From the NCBI RefSeq assembly GCF_009811795.1, contig NZ_BLJE01000002.1:248001-312000 (forward strand): a stretch of DNA of 64,000 nucleotides. The letters run 5' to 3'. This document shows, piece after piece, positions 26,894 to 36,179 of this stretch. Within the stretch, counting starts at the first letter, position 1; each line of letters opens with the position of its first letter. A program made the translations under genes and the position numbers. The DNA is from Litoreibacter roseus. GTDB lineage: Bacteria > Pseudomonadota > Alphaproteobacteria > Rhodobacterales > Rhodobacteraceae. The notes under the pieces are model-generated. The model did no database searches. It saw only the letters and a program-made list of their open reading frames with translations, and was not told where the DNA came from.

Positions 26894-28392
26894 AAGATGA
26901 GCTGACATACGCCCCAGCCGATGGTGCGGGGTGCCATGCCGGCGATACGATGAAGGCGGCTGCGCGGGAGGCAGGCAATTCCGAGGTGCTGGATCAGTAC
27001 GCCGCCGACTACCCTCAAGGTCCCCACGACAAACCGCAAAGCATGTGCCCGGCTTTTGGCTCATTGCGCGTGGGCCTGCGTATGCGGCGCACCGCAACCG
27101 TTCTGAGCGGATCAGCCTGCTGCGTCTATGGGCTGAGCTTTGTTAGCCATTTCTACGGTGCGCGGCGGTCTGTCGGATACGTGCCGTTCAACTCTGAGAC
27201 GCTCGTTACAGGTAAGTTGTTCGAAGATATTCGGGACAGCGTTCACGAGCTGGCAGATCCCGACCGCTATGATGCCATTGTCGTGACGAACCTTTGCGTG
27301 CCAACGGCGTCTGGCGTGCCGCTGCGGCTTTTGCCGTCTGAAATTAATGGCGTACGGATCATCGGAATTGACGTTCCGGGATTTGGTATTCCGACTCATG
27401 CCGAGGCGAAGGATGTGCTTGCCGGGGCCATGCTGAACTACGCCCGTGCAGAGATTGAAGCCGGTCCTGTTGCCGCGCCGGTAAGTGCCAAATCCGATAG
27501 GCCGACCGTTACGCTGCTGGGCGAGATGTTCCCTGCGGATCCGATGAGCATTGGTCAGATGATCGAGCCGCTGGGCTTGGCTGTGGGTCCGACGGTGCCG
27601 TGCCGTGAATGGCGGGAGCTTTATGCCGCGCTGGACTGTGGCGCGGTTGCTGCGATCCATCCGTTCTATACAAGTTCCATTCGCGAATTTCAGGCCGCCG
27701 GGCGGCCGATACTGGGATCTGCCCCGGTGGGTGTCGATGGCACTGCCGCGTGGCTCAGGGGTCTGGGGGATGCGTTCGGTCTCTCTGACACGGCGGTGGC
27801 GGCGGCGCAGAATGCGTCTCTCCCGGCGATTTCATCTGCGCTTGCCGCCTCGCCAATCTCGGGCACCATCACATTGTCGGGGTATGAAGGCAGTGAGTTG
27901 TTGGTGGCCCGCCTTCTTATCGAAAGCGGTGCCGATGTGCCTTATGTCGGCACCGCTTGTCCAAAGACGCCTTGGTCTGCCGCTGACGCGGAGTGGCTTG
28001 AAAACAAGGGCGTTAAGGTGAAATTCCGGGCGTCCCTTGAGGATGACTGCGCGGCGATGGAAGGGGTCAAGCCCGACCTTGCCATCGGCACGACGCCGGT
28101 CGTTCAGAAGGGCAAGGAGCTTGGGATCCCATCGCTCTACTTTACCAATCTGATCTCGGCGCGACCGCTCATGGGGCCTGCTGGTGCCGGGTCGTTGGCG
28201 CAGGTCGTTAACGCGGCCATCGCGAACAAAGACCGGATGGATCACATGCGGGAATTCTTCGATGGCGTGGGTCACGACGACACTGCCGGGGTCTGGGAAG
28301 GGACACCGAATGTGCGGGAGGATTTCAGGGAACTGAACCGCAAGAAGCTCGAAAAGCAGGCCCGCGCGGCAAAAGCGGCGGAGATGATATGA
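26890..28392 (+). CDS. bchY: Chlorophyllide a reductase subunit Y
   Basis: BchY is one half of the NifDK-like catalytic part of chlorophyllide a reductase. The protein has 500 residues. The conserved [36 protein letters not shown] and [12 protein letters not shown] segments bring the cluster cysteines. The start is TTG, overlapping the stop of the acidic small ORF (TTGA), with GGGGCGG 3-4 bp upstream; the next in-frame ATG is 17 codons in, inside conserved sequence. The stop overlaps a 33-codon leader ORF before bchZ. Confidence 0.96.
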   Translation: MKDELTYAPADGAGCHAGDTMKAAAREAGNSEVLDQYAADYPQGPHDKPQSMCPAFGSLRVGLRMRRTATVLSGSACCVYGLSFVSHFYGARRSVGYVPFNSETLVTGKLFEDIRDSVHELADPDRYDAIVVTNLCVPTASGVPLRLLPSEINGVRIIGIDVPGFGIPTHAEAKDVLAGAMLNYARAEIEAGPVAAPVSAKSDRPTVTLLGEMFPADPMSIGQMIEPLGLAVGPTVPCREWRELYAALDCGAVAAIHPFYTSSIREFQAAGRPILGSAPVGVDGTAAWLRGLGDAFGLSDTAVAAAQNASLPAISSALAASPISGTITLSGYEGSELLVARLLIESGADVPYVGTACPKTPWSAADAEWLENKGVKVKFRASLEDDCAAMEGVKPDLAIGTTPVVQKGKELGIPSLYFTNLISARPLMGPAGAGSLAQVVNAAIANKDRMDHMREFFDGVGHDDTAGVWEGTPNVREDFRELNRKKLEKQARAAKAAEMI

Positions 28393-28490
28393 AACCTCTC
28401 CGCAGCCGCGAAATCACCTTTCGGACTTCTATCGGACTTTTGTCGGACTTCCCTCGGACCGCATCCGGTCCGGAGGGGCGCCCATGCTGA
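28389..28490 (+). CDS. Possible 33-codon bridging leader ORF bchY-bchZ
   Basis: An ORF that starts ATGA on the bchY stop (GGAG 5 bp upstream) and stops TGA seven bases into bchZ (it spans the bchZ ATG). The product begins [19 protein letters not shown] see no family. Its reading frame runs across four copies of TCGGAC spaced exactly 11 bp, so its sequence is probably not under protein constraint. The most likely role is translational coupling across the unusually long (91-bp) bchY-bchZ gap. Confidence 0.35.
   Translation: MKPLRSREITFRTSIGLLSDFPRTASGPEGRPC
28421..28459. repeat. Four direct repeats of TCGGAC(TT), 11-bp period
   Basis: TCGGACTT occurs at 28421, 28432 and 28443, and TCGGAC again at 28454: four units with an exact period of 11 bp, close to one helical turn. 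The period is not a multiple of three. They fill the gap between bchY and bchZ just before the bchZ ribosome site (GGAGGGG). Confidence 0.8.
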
Positions 28491-29962
28491 TCCAGGATCA
28501 TGACAGGGCCGGCGGATACTGGGGCGCGGTCTATGCGTTTTGCGCCGTCAAAGGTCTGCAGGTCGTGATCGACGGTCCGGTCGGCTGCGAGAACCTGCCG
28601 GTCACGTCTGTTTTGCACTACACCGATGCGCTGCCTCCACATGAGTTGCCCATCGTGGTGACTGGACTTGGCGAGGAAGAGTTGGGTCGCGATGGCACCG
28701 AAGGCGCGATGAAGCGCGCATGGGGCACCCTTGATCCGGCGCTGCCTGCGGTCGTCGTCACTGGCTCGATTGCCGAGATGATCGGCGGGGGCGTCACGCC
28801 CATGGGGACCAACATCCAGCGGTTCTTGCCCCGCACGATCGACGAGGATCAGTGGGAAGCAGCGGATCGCGCGATGACGTGGATCTTCACAGAGTTCGGC
28901 ATGACCAAGGGTCGAATGCCGCGCGAGGCCAAGCGTGAGGAGGACGCGAAGCCTCGCGTCAATATTTTGGGTCCGATGTATGGCACGTTCAACATGCCAT
29001 CCGATCTGGCCGAAATCCGGCGTCTGGTCGAAGGGATCGGGGCTGAGGTCAATATGGTGATGCCCATGGGTGCCCATGTGGCCGAGATGCGCAATCTCGT
29101 GAACGCCGATGTAAACGTCTGCATGTATCGGGAGTTCGGGCGCGGCCTGTGCGAAGTTCTGGGCAAGCCCTATCTGCAAGCGCCGATCGGGATCGACAGC
29201 ACAACCAAGTTTCTGCGCACTCTGGGCGAGATGCTGGATCTGGATCCTGAGCCGTTCATCGAGCGCGAAAAGCATTCGACGATCAAGCCCGTCTGGGACC
29301 TGTGGCGGTCGGTCACGCAGGACTTCTTTGCGACGGCCAGTTTCGGGATCGTCGCGAACGAAACCTATACGCGGGGGATCCGCAACTTCCTTGAGGACGA
29401 TATGGGACTGCCATGTGCCTTGGCCGTTCCGCGGTGCGCCGGGAAGAAAACCAACAACGAAGCGGTGCGTGCGGAACTTGCGCAAAAACGTCCGCTGATC
29501 GTCTTGGGTTCGATCAACGAAAAGATGTATCTGGCCGAGCAAAAAGGCGGGTTTGGCCCCTCGCCTGCTTTCATCCCGGCCAGCTTTCCGGGCGCCGCGA
29601 TCCGGCGCGCGACGGGCACGCCCTTTATGGGCTACGCCGGGGCGACCTACCTGATCCAGGAGGTGTGCAACGGGCTGTTCGATGCGCTCTTCCACATTCT
29701 GCCGCTGGCATCCGAGATGGATGCGGCGGAGGCTACGCCGACCAATCTACGCCGCGATTTTCCGTGGGACGAGGACGCCCAGCGGCTGCTCGACACGATT
29801 GTTGCAACCCACCCGATTTTGACCCGCATCTCGGCCGCGAAAAACCTGCGGGATCAAGCCGAAGCGGCCGCGCTGAGCCAAGGCGCGGAGCGGGTGGTCA
29901 AGGAAACGATGCTGGCCTTTGCACCAGCCGGATTTGAATTCAACGAGGGAGAACGCTCATGA
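28484..29962 (+). CDS. bchZ: Chlorophyllide a reductase subunit Z
   Basis: BchZ is the second NifDK-like catalytic subunit of chlorophyllide a reductase. The protein has 492 residues. The start [19 protein letters not shown] agrees with the family, and GGAGGGG lies 4-5 bp before the ATG. The conserved [20 protein letters not shown] (about residues 31-50) supplies a cluster cysteine, and [14 protein letters not shown] follows. The C-terminal extension of BchZ is present (PCP-like tail, [12 protein letters not shown]...). The stop overlaps the pufQ start by four bases, so bacteriochlorophyll and reaction-centre genes are joined in one message. Confidence 0.97.
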   Translation: MLIQDHDRAGGYWGAVYAFCAVKGLQVVIDGPVGCENLPVTSVLHYTDALPPHELPIVVTGLGEEELGRDGTEGAMKRAWGTLDPALPAVVVTGSIAEMIGGGVTPMGTNIQRFLPRTIDEDQWEAADRAMTWIFTEFGMTKGRMPREAKREEDAKPRVNILGPMYGTFNMPSDLAEIRRLVEGIGAEVNMVMPMGAHVAEMRNLVNADVNVCMYREFGRGLCEVLGKPYLQAPIGIDSTTKFLRTLGEMLDLDPEPFIEREKHSTIKPVWDLWRSVTQDFFATASFGIVANETYTRGIRNFLEDDMGLPCALAVPRCAGKKTNNEAVRAELAQKRPLIVLGSINEKMYLAEQKGGFGPSPAFIPASFPGAAIRRATGTPFMGYAGATYLIQEVCNGLFDALFHILPLASEMDAAEATPTNLRRDFPWDEDAQRLLDTIVATHPILTRISAAKNLRDQAEAAALSQGAERVVKETMLAFAPAGFEFNEGERS

Positions 29963-30183
29963 GCGATCAAACATCGAATGGCGGATTTGACACCGCCCCA
30001 CGCCGGACGCCGCGGACTGAATTTTATGTCTACTTCGCGATCATCTTCGCGGCGGCGCTGCCTTTGGCCTTTCTGGCCTGGGGTCTGGCCTTTCTGAAAA
30101 ACGGCAGTCTGGCCAACAAAGGTCCGATTGCGCGGGCCTGGAGCCAGGCCCGGATCATCACACCGATGATCTTCAGCGCCTGA
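29959..30183 (+). CDS. pufQ: PufQ, bacteriochlorophyll/photosystem assembly protein
   Basis: A 74-residue protein with one membrane helix (about residues 22-46, [20 protein letters not shown]) and a basic tail. This size and place (between bchZ and pufB) are those of PufQ, needed for normal bacteriochlorophyll formation and thought to carry or sense pigment intermediates. The ATG overlaps the bchZ stop and GAGGGAG lies 6-7 bp upstream. Confidence 0.93.
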   Translation: MSDQTSNGGFDTAPRRTPRTEFYVYFAIIFAAALPLAFLAWGLAFLKNGSLANKGPIARAWSQARIITPMIFSA

Positions 30184-30324
30184 GCGCGCTTCCAAGTTTC
30201 CGGTGTCACAACCGGGATGCTGATCTGTCACTCCCCCCCGGGGTGGCGGATTGTGACGGGGGAAGAGCCCTCGACATAACCCGGCCGCGGGGGGCGCGGC
30301 GTCAGTCTAATTTCGGAGGAAACG
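30184..30324 (+). promoter_or_regulatory. pufQ-pufB intergenic leader
   Basis: A GC-rich 141-bp gap containing an inverted repeat GTCAC/GTGAC (30227-30231 and 30253-30257) enclosing CCCCGGGG (30236-30243), and a strong CGGAGGAAA ribosome site before pufB. In Rhodobacter this interval carries an mRNA processing site that lowers pufQ relative to pufBA; the hairpin fits such a role (inference). Confidence 0.5.
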
Positions 30325-30471
30325 ATGGCTGATAATTTGTCCTTCACGGGACTTACTGACGAGCAGGCACAAGAGCTGCACGCAGTGTATATGAGCGGGC
30401 TTTGGCTGTTTTCGGCCGTGGCACTCGTCGCTCATATCGCGACGTACATCTGGCGTCCCTGGTTCGCATAA
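30325..30471 (+). CDS. pufB: Light-harvesting LH1 beta subunit
   Basis: A 48-residue LH1 beta polypeptide: a polar N-terminus with the conserved [20 protein letters not shown], one helix, the bacteriochlorophyll-ligand His in [15 protein letters not shown], and the W-x-x-x-W-R-P-W end. It binds two bacteriochlorophylls with PufA around the reaction centre. GGAGGAAAC precedes the ATG, giving very strong expected translation. Confidence 0.97.
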   Translation: MADNLSFTGLTDEQAQELHAVYMSGLWLFSAVALVAHIATYIWRPWFA

Positions 30472-30482
30472 AGGATTGAAAC

Positions 30483-30638
30483 ATGGCTAAGTTTTACAAA
30501 ATCTGGCTCGTCTTCGATCCCCGCCGCGTGTTTGTCGCACAAGGCGTGTTTCTGTTCCTGCTGGCTGCGATGATTCATCTCGTCGTGCTCAGCTCGGGCC
30601 TGAACTGGTTCGAACTGGCTGCAAACACCGGTCAGTAA
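30483..30638 (+). CDS. pufA: Light-harvesting LH1 alpha subunit
   Basis: A 51-residue LH1 alpha polypeptide: [20 protein letters not shown], a single helix with the pigment-binding His in [11 protein letters not shown], and the GLNWFELA end. It lies 11 bp after pufB. A strong hairpin follows its stop. Confidence 0.97.
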   Translation: MAKFYKIWLVFDPRRVFVAQGVFLFLLAAMIHLVVLSSGLNWFELAANTGQ

Positions 30639-30657
30639 GAACGTTCAAACCAACGCT

Positions 30658-30688
30658 GCGGGCGGGCTCACCCGAAAACCCCGCCCGC
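30658..30688 (+). ncRNA. pufBA 3' stabilising hairpin
   Basis: A perfect 9-bp stem GCGGGCGGG / CCCGCCCGC with a 13-nt loop lies 19 bp past the pufA stop and about 72 bp before pufL. There is no T-run. In Rhodobacter the equivalent hairpin protects the pufBA segment from 3'-to-5' decay, giving more LH1 than reaction centre; the same role is expected here. Confidence 0.8.
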
Positions 30689-30760
30689 GGCAAACCGGAT
30701 TTCAGTGGGACGGCTACGACCCCAATCACGATCAAGGCCGCCAAGTGAGGGAGACAAGCA

Positions 30761-31600
30761 ATGGCATTGCTCAGTTTCGAAAAGAAATATCGCGTCCGAG
30801 GTGGGACGCTCATTGGCGGCGATCTGTTCGATTTCTGGATTGGGCCGTTCTATGTCGGCTTCTTCGGCGTCACGACAGCGTTTTTCGCGGGTCTTGGCAC
30901 CATTTTGATTTTCTGGGGCGCCAGTCAGCAGGGTACGTTCAACCCGTGGCTGATCAACATCGCGCCCCCTGATCTGAGTTACGGTCTGGGCATGGCGCCC
31001 CTGATGGAAGGGGGGCTTTGGCAGATCATCACATTCTGTGCGGTTGGTGCCTTCATCAGTTGGGCGCTGCGCGAGGTCGAGATCTGTCGCAAACTGGGGA
31101 TGGGCTATCATGTGCCCGTGGCCTTTGGTGTCGCGATCTTCGCCTATCTGACGCTGGTCGTCTTCCGCCCGCTTTTGATGGGCGCGTGGGGGCACGGGTT
31201 TCCGTACGGGATCTTCAGCCACCTCGATTGGGTGTCCAACACGGGCTACGCCTATCTGCATTTCCACTACAACCCGGCCCATATGCTGGCGGTGACCTTC
31301 TTCTTCACCACGACCATGTTCCTTGCGCTGCACGGCGCGCTGGTTCTGTCGGCGGCCAACCCTGAGAAGGGCGAAGAGATGAAGACGCCCGATCACGAGG
31401 ACACGTTCTTCCGGGATTTCATCGGCTATTCCATCGGCACCCTAGGCATCCACCGGGTGGGTCTGCTTCTGGCGCTTAACGCCGGGTTCTGGTCGGCGAT
31501 CTGTATCATCATCTCCGGTCCGGTCTGGACGAAGGGCTGGCCCGAGTGGTGGAACTGGTGGCTCGATTTGCCGATCTGGCCAAGCCAAGTGGGGTTATGA
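30761..31600 (+). CDS. pufL: Photosynthetic reaction centre L subunit
   Basis: L subunit of the type-II reaction centre, a five-helix inner-membrane protein binding bacteriochlorophylls, bacteriopheophytin and QA/QB with PufM. The protein has 279 residues. It starts [20 protein letters not shown] and contains [20 protein letters not shown] and [19 protein letters not shown] (special-pair and Fe-ligand regions). GAGGGAGA is 5-6 bp upstream. pufM follows after three bases. Confidence 0.98.
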   Translation: MALLSFEKKYRVRGGTLIGGDLFDFWIGPFYVGFFGVTTAFFAGLGTILIFWGASQQGTFNPWLINIAPPDLSYGLGMAPLMEGGLWQIITFCAVGAFISWALREVEICRKLGMGYHVPVAFGVAIFAYLTLVVFRPLLMGAWGHGFPYGIFSHLDWVSNTGYAYLHFHYNPAHMLAVTFFFTTTMFLALHGALVLSAANPEKGEEMKTPDHEDTFFRDFIGYSIGTLGIHRVGLLLALNAGFWSAICIIISGPVWTKGWPEWWNWWLDLPIWPSQVGL

Positions 31601-31603
31601 GAC

Positions 31604-32572
31604 ATGATTGAGTATCAAAACATATTCACCCAAGTTCAGGTCCAGGGCACGCCCGAATGGGGCATGGACAATGAGCACAACATGGTGGCCGAACGGGCCG
31701 TCAAGCCACGGTTCTCGACGCTGATCGGTTGGATCGGGAACGCGCAGCTGGGTCCGATCTATCTGGGCTATTTCGGCGTGATCTCACTGGCGACCGGTCT
31801 GCTCTGGTTCAATATCGTGGGCCTGAACATGCTGGCGCAGGTCGACTGGTCGATCCCCGAGTTCATCCGGCAGCTGTTCTGGCTGGCCCTTGAGCCGCCA
31901 TCGCCTGAATACGGTCTGCGCATTCCGCCGCTCAACGATGGCGGGTGGTACATTATCTCAAGTCTTATGCTTCTGGTGTCCGTCTGTGCGTGGTGGTTGC
32001 GGACCTATCTGCTGGCCGAGCAACACAAGATGGGCAAGCACGTTGCATGGGCCTTTGCGGGCGCGATCTGGCTGTTCCTTGTGCTGGGCCTTTTCCGGCC
32101 GATCCTGATGGGGTCGTGGTCCGAGGCTGTGCCCTACGGCATCTTCCCGCATCTGGATTGGACGACGGCGTTCTCGATCCGGTACGGAAACCTCTATTAC
32201 AACCCATTCCACTGTCTTTCGATCGTGTTCCTCTATGGCTCTGTCCTGCTGTTCGCGATGCACGGCGCCACCATTCTGGCGGTCACTCGTCAGGGCGGCG
32301 ACCGGGAGTTGGAGCAGATCGCCGACCGGGGCACCGCGTCCGAGCGCGCGGGTCTCTTCTGGCGCTGGACCATGGGGTTCAACGCGTCGATGGAAGGCAT
32401 TCACCGCTGGGCCTGGTGGTTTGCGGTGCTGACACCTGTCACCGGCGGCATCGGCATCCTTCTGACCGGGACCGTTGTCGACAACTGGTTCATCTGGGCG
32501 CAGGAGCATCACTTCGCACCGGCCTATGACGGAAGCTACGGCTACGAGGCCTATAACGGGGAAGGAGGCTGA
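31604..32572 (+). CDS. pufM: Photosynthetic reaction centre M subunit
   Basis: M subunit of the reaction centre, 322 residues, five membrane helices. It opens [40 protein letters not shown] and [20 protein letters not shown] carry pigment and iron ligands. The C-terminus extends past the last helix ([20 protein letters not shown]), as seen in species with a bound cytochrome subunit. pufC follows three bases later; there is no room for pufX. Confidence 0.98.
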   Translation: MIEYQNIFTQVQVQGTPEWGMDNEHNMVAERAVKPRFSTLIGWIGNAQLGPIYLGYFGVISLATGLLWFNIVGLNMLAQVDWSIPEFIRQLFWLALEPPSPEYGLRIPPLNDGGWYIISSLMLLVSVCAWWLRTYLLAEQHKMGKHVAWAFAGAIWLFLVLGLFRPILMGSWSEAVPYGIFPHLDWTTAFSIRYGNLYYNPFHCLSIVFLYGSVLLFAMHGATILAVTRQGGDRELEQIADRGTASERAGLFWRWTMGFNASMEGIHRWAWWFAVLTPVTGGIGILLTGTVVDNWFIWAQEHHFAPAYDGSYGYEAYNGEGG

Positions 32573-32575
32573 GCC

Positions 32576-33682
32576 ATGCTACCCAAGTGGTTTAATGACT
32601 GGAATTCCAAGAATCCGACGAACATTTTCGGCCCCGCCATCGTCGTGGGTGTCGTGGGATCGGCGGTGTTCTTCGCGGCGATGATCGTCTCCTGGGGTCA
32701 GCCCTTTGCGACGACCTCGCTTCAGACCGGCCCTCGGGGCACGGGGATGAGCGTCCCTGAGTTCGTGGCCGAACTGGAAGCGGGTGATCCGACGATCGAT
32801 GAATACTACACGGACAGCCCGATCATTCCCGAAGGCAACGAGCCGCTGTCGGGGGAGATCTACGAAAACGTGCAGGTCCTGACCAACCTCACGGAAGACA
32901 ACTTCAACCGTGTGATGCTGGCGATCACGAACTGGGTCTCGCCCGATCAGGGGTGTGCCTATTGCCACGCTGGCGCGGATGAAGGGGAATATGCCTCGGA
33001 CGACCTTTACACCAAGGTTGTATCGCGGCGGATGATCCAGATGACCCAGGCCATCAATGAGGACTGGGATGCACATGTGAACGCGAATGCCCAAGTGGGT
33101 GTGAATTGTTCGACCTGCCACCGTGGGCAGAACGTGCCGACCTATATCTGGTTCGAACAAACGCCTGTGGCCGACAAGTTCGCCGGCTGGTCTGCTGTGC
33201 AGAACCAGGCAACACCGAACAGCGAGTTCACCTCGCTGCCATCCGATGCTTTGCAGGAGCTTTTGGTAAATTATGGCCAGATCAATGTGCATGATCTGGA
33301 GAGCCGTGTGGCGCAACAGCCGGGCGATCCTACATGGCAGAACACCGAACGCACTTTTGCACTGATGAACTACTTCTCGAACTCGCTGGGGGTGAACTGT
33401 CTGTTCTGTCACAATTCCCGCGCGTTCTATGATCCAGAGCAGTTCACACCGCAGTGGTCTACGGCCAGCATTGCCATCGGTATGGTGCAGGAGTTGAACA
33501 ATGACTACCTGATCCCGCTGCGCGACGAGTATCCCGAAGAGCGGCTTGGTCCGATCCACGCGGATGCCCCGAAAGCGGCGTGTAAGACCTGCCACCAAGG
33601 CTATCAGAAACCCTATCAGGGTCTGAACGTGATCGCCGACTGGCCTGAGCTGGCAACGACAGGTGTCCCTGTCTACGAATGA
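32576..33682 (+). CDS. pufC: Reaction centre tetraheme cytochrome c subunit
   Basis: Periplasmic cytochrome that re-reduces the special pair. The protein has 368 residues with an N-terminal membrane helix (about residues 19-40, FGPAIVVGVVGSAVFFAAM) and no lipobox cysteine at its end. Four haem motifs are seen: CAYCH (about 127), CSTCH (about 180), CLFCH (about 277) and CKTCH (about 337). It closes the puf operon and is followed by a strong hairpin. Confidence 0.97.
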   Translation: MLPKWFNDWNSKNPTNIFGPAIVVGVVGSAVFFAAMIVSWGQPFATTSLQTGPRGTGMSVPEFVAELEAGDPTIDEYYTDSPIIPEGNEPLSGEIYENVQVLTNLTEDNFNRVMLAITNWVSPDQGCAYCHAGADEGEYASDDLYTKVVSRRMIQMTQAINEDWDAHVNANAQVGVNCSTCHRGQNVPTYIWFEQTPVADKFAGWSAVQNQATPNSEFTSLPSDALQELLVNYGQINVHDLESRVAQQPGDPTWQNTERTFALMNYFSNSLGVNCLFCHNSRAFYDPEQFTPQWSTASIAIGMVQELNNDYLIPLRDEYPEERLGPIHADAPKAACKTCHQGYQKPYQGLNVIADWPELATTGVPVYE

Positions 33683-33708
33683 GACGCTTGCTGACATATT
33701 CTTGAAAG

Positions 33709-33751
33709 AGACGCCGCGCCGGAGAGACTCCTGCGCGGCGTCTTCAGTTTT
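33709..33751 (+). terminator. puf operon terminator
   Basis: A perfect 11-bp stem AGACGCCGCGC / GCGCGGCGTCT with a 13-nt loop, followed by TCAGTTTT. It lies 26 bp past the pufC stop and before dxs, so it ends or greatly lowers transcription into dxs. Confidence 0.85.
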
Positions 33752-33762
33752 GGAGAACGCCG

Positions 33763-35646
33763 ATGTCCCGCCCCGACACTCCGACCCTCGACAAGGTGGA
33801 TGGTCCGTCAGACATGACCGCTTTGGACGACGCGACCCTCGGTCTGCTGGCGACCGAGTTGCGGGAGGAGCTGATCTCGGCGGTGTCCGAGACCGGCGGG
33901 CATCTGGGATCATCGCTTGGAGTGGTCGAATTGACCGTCGCCTTGCATGCGGTCTTTCGCGCGCCCTATGACAAGATCATCTGGGACGTCGGGCATCAGT
34001 GCTATCCTCACAAGATCCTGACCGAGCGGCGCGATCAGATCAGAACGCTGCGCCAGAAGGACGGTCTGAGCGGGTTTACCAAACGCAGCGAGTCCGAGTT
34101 CGATCCGTTCGGGGCGGCGCATTCGTCGACCTCGATCTCTGCCGCGCTGGGCTTTGCGGCGGCCCGGGATCTTGGCGCGGACACGGGCCATGCGGTGGCC
34201 GTTATTGGCGACGGGTCGATCAGCGCTGGCATGGCTTACGAGGCGCTCAACAATGCCGGCCATGACAAGCGGCGGTTGATTGTTGTGCTGAACGACAACG
34301 AGATGTCCATTGCGCCGCCGGTTGGCGCGATGTCGCGATATCTGACTGGATTGCAGTCCGAATTGGGCGGTCTGAGCGCGTCGATCAAGGATCATGCGCG
34401 CCGGGCGCGGGCGCTGGTCACCGGACAACCGGATCGCGGTACCTTGTTTGAACAGATGGGGTTCACCTATGTCGGGCCAATTGACGGCCACGACATGGGG
34501 CAGCTCTTGCAGACCCTGCGGGCGGTTCAGTCGCGGGCGGACGGTCCGGTTCTGATCCATTGCTGCACGGTGAAGGGCAAGGGCTACCGCCCCGCCGAGC
34601 ATTCCCCTGACAAGTATCATGGCGTTTCGAAATTCGATGTCCTGTCCGGCGCCCAGCAGAAGGCGAAAAGCAACGCGCCCAGCTATACCTCGGTCTTCGG
34701 TCATGCCCTTGTGGACGAGGCCGAGCGCGATCCGAAGATTGTCGCGATCACGGCGGCCATGCCAAGCGGCACGGGTCTGGATTTCATGGTGGAGCGGTTT
34801 CCGGAGCGGACGTTTGACGTTGGGATTGCGGAACAGCACGCGGTGACGTTCTCCGCCGGGTTGGCGGCGGCCGGGATGCGGCCCTTCTGCGCGATCTATT
34901 CCACCTTTTTGCAGCGGGCGTATGACCAGATCGTCCATGATGTCGCGTTGCAAAACCTGCCAGTACGCTTTGCGATTGACCGTGCGGGGCTGGTGGGGGC
35001 CGACGGCCCGACCCATGCGGGCGCATTTGACATTGGTTATTTGACCCATTTGCCGAACTTCACCGTCATGGCGGCGGCCGATGAGGCGGAGTTGATCCAT
35101 ATGGTCGCCACGGCGGCGGAACATGACGGCGGGCCGATTGCGTTTCGGTATCCGCGCGGCACGGGTGTGGGGGTGGATCTGCCCGCGATCCCACAGCCGT
35201 TGCCCATCGGGCGGGGCCGGATCATGACCGAGGGCAATGATGTCGCCATCCTGTCCTACGGCGCTCATTTGTCTGAATGCCTGATGGCGGCAGAGCGGCT
35301 TGAGGCGCAGGGGATTTCCGCGACTGTGGCCGATGCACGGTTCTCGAAGCCGCTCGACACGAATATGATCAAGCAGCTTTTGCGCCACCACAAGGCGATG
35401 ATTACGGTGGAACAGGGTGCGCGCGGCGGGTTCGGGGCCCATGTGCTGGAATGGCTGGCCAATGAGGGCGGGTTTGATCGCGGCATGAAAGTGCGCACGA
35501 TGACGCTGCCCGACCGGTTCATCAATCAGGCGAGCCCGATGGAGATGTACGAGGATGCGGGCCTGGATGCGGCCTATATCACCGTGAATTGCGTGGAGCT
35601 TTTAGGGCTGGTCGGTGGGCGGTTTCCCGCGCCGCTTCAGGCCTGA
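33763..35646 (+). CDS. dxs: 1-deoxy-D-xylulose-5-phosphate synthase
   Basis: Thiamin-diphosphate enzyme joining pyruvate and glyceraldehyde-3-phosphate, the first step of the MEP isoprenoid route. The protein has 627 residues. TPP motif [20 protein letters not shown] (about residues 146-165) and transketolase C-half [20 protein letters not shown] are present. In Rhodobacter an equivalent gene also follows the puf operon. It lies behind the puf terminator, so part of its expression may be read-through. Its stop overlaps the convergent idi end by 10 bp. Confidence 0.97.
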   Translation: MSRPDTPTLDKVDGPSDMTALDDATLGLLATELREELISAVSETGGHLGSSLGVVELTVALHAVFRAPYDKIIWDVGHQCYPHKILTERRDQIRTLRQKDGLSGFTKRSESEFDPFGAAHSSTSISAALGFAAARDLGADTGHAVAVIGDGSISAGMAYEALNNAGHDKRRLIVVLNDNEMSIAPPVGAMSRYLTGLQSELGGLSASIKDHARRARALVTGQPDRGTLFEQMGFTYVGPIDGHDMGQLLQTLRAVQSRADGPVLIHCCTVKGKGYRPAEHSPDKYHGVSKFDVLSGAQQKAKSNAPSYTSVFGHALVDEAERDPKIVAITAAMPSGTGLDFMVERFPERTFDVGIAEQHAVTFSAGLAAAGMRPFCAIYSTFLQRAYDQIVHDVALQNLPVRFAIDRAGLVGADGPTHAGAFDIGYLTHLPNFTVMAAADEAELIHMVATAAEHDGGPIAFRYPRGTGVGVDLPAIPQPLPIGRGRIMTEGNDVAILSYGAHLSECLMAAERLEAQGISATVADARFSKPLDTNMIKQLLRHHKAMITVEQGARGGFGAHVLEWLANEGGFDRGMKVRTMTLPDRFINQASPMEMYEDAGLDAAYITVNCVELLGLVGGRFPAPLQA

Positions 35647-36179
35647 ACGAGCGAGCCGAAGATTCGGTCGCGGTGTTCCTGCAGGTAGATGCGCAGCCAT
35701 GCGCTGTAGCGTTCGGGCTTGCGTGCCACCTCTGCCGCGAGGTCGAAGAAACTGATCCAGCGCGTGTCCATCACCTCGTCCGGGTTGGGTGTCACGGACA
35801 GGTCAGCCGGGGCTGTAGCCAGAAAGATATCGACCAGTTCATGCTCGGTCATGCCGTTGCCGACATCAGCGCGGTATTCGACCTGATCACGGAACGATGG
35901 GTAGAGCCCGGTGATCCCAAGCTCCTCGTTCAGACGGCGGATGGCGCAATCCTCGGGTGCCTCCCCCCACAGCGGATGGGTACAGCACGTGTTCGCCCAA
36001 AGACCGGGCGTGTGATATTTCGTTAGCGCGCGCCGCTGGATCAGAACCTTGTCGTTGCGCATGACAAACACCGAGACCGCCTTATGACGCAGACCGCGCT
36101 TGTGGACGTCCATCTTTTCGACGGCGGTCAGCTTGCCGTCGACCCAGGCGGGAATCATATCGCGGGCCATCATGTTCAT
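35637..36179 (-). CDS. idi: Isopentenyl-diphosphate delta-isomerase, type 1
   Basis: Interconverts IPP and DMAPP, precursors of carotenoids and phytol. The protein has 180 residues from the ATG that overlaps the bchP stop (ATGA). Nudix-like IDI type 1 motifs are visible: [20 protein letters not shown] (catalytic Cys in the TCC-H segment, about residues 64-83) and [25 protein letters not shown] carries the catalytic Glu. An upstream in-frame extension runs through bchP and is not used. Confidence 0.95.
   Translation of the reverse strand: MNMMARDMIPAWVDGKLTAVEKMDVHKRGLRHKAVSVFVMRNDKVLIQRRALTKYHTPGLWANTCCTHPLWGEAPEDCAIRRLNEELGITGLYPSFRDQVEYRADVGNGMTEHELVDIFLATAPADLSVTPNPDEVMDTRWISFFDLAAEVARKPERYSAWLRIYLQEHRDRIFGSLVQA

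Noticed and set aside
28421-28459. Repeat considered as a CRISPR array
   Set aside because: Units of 6-8 bp with an 11-bp period and no spacers of CRISPR size; no cas genes nearby.
28325-29695. 456-codon open frame on the minus strand opposite bchZ
   Set aside because: It mirrors the codon structure of bchZ (GC-rich third positions keep the antisense frame open) and gives no recognisable protein.
32573-33762. Search for pufX between pufM and dxs
   Set aside because: The only gene there is pufC, and the pufC-dxs gap holds just the terminator.
33910-35442. 510-codon open frame opposite dxs
   Set aside because: Antisense shadow of a firmly identified gene; Arg/His/Gln-rich product without family features.
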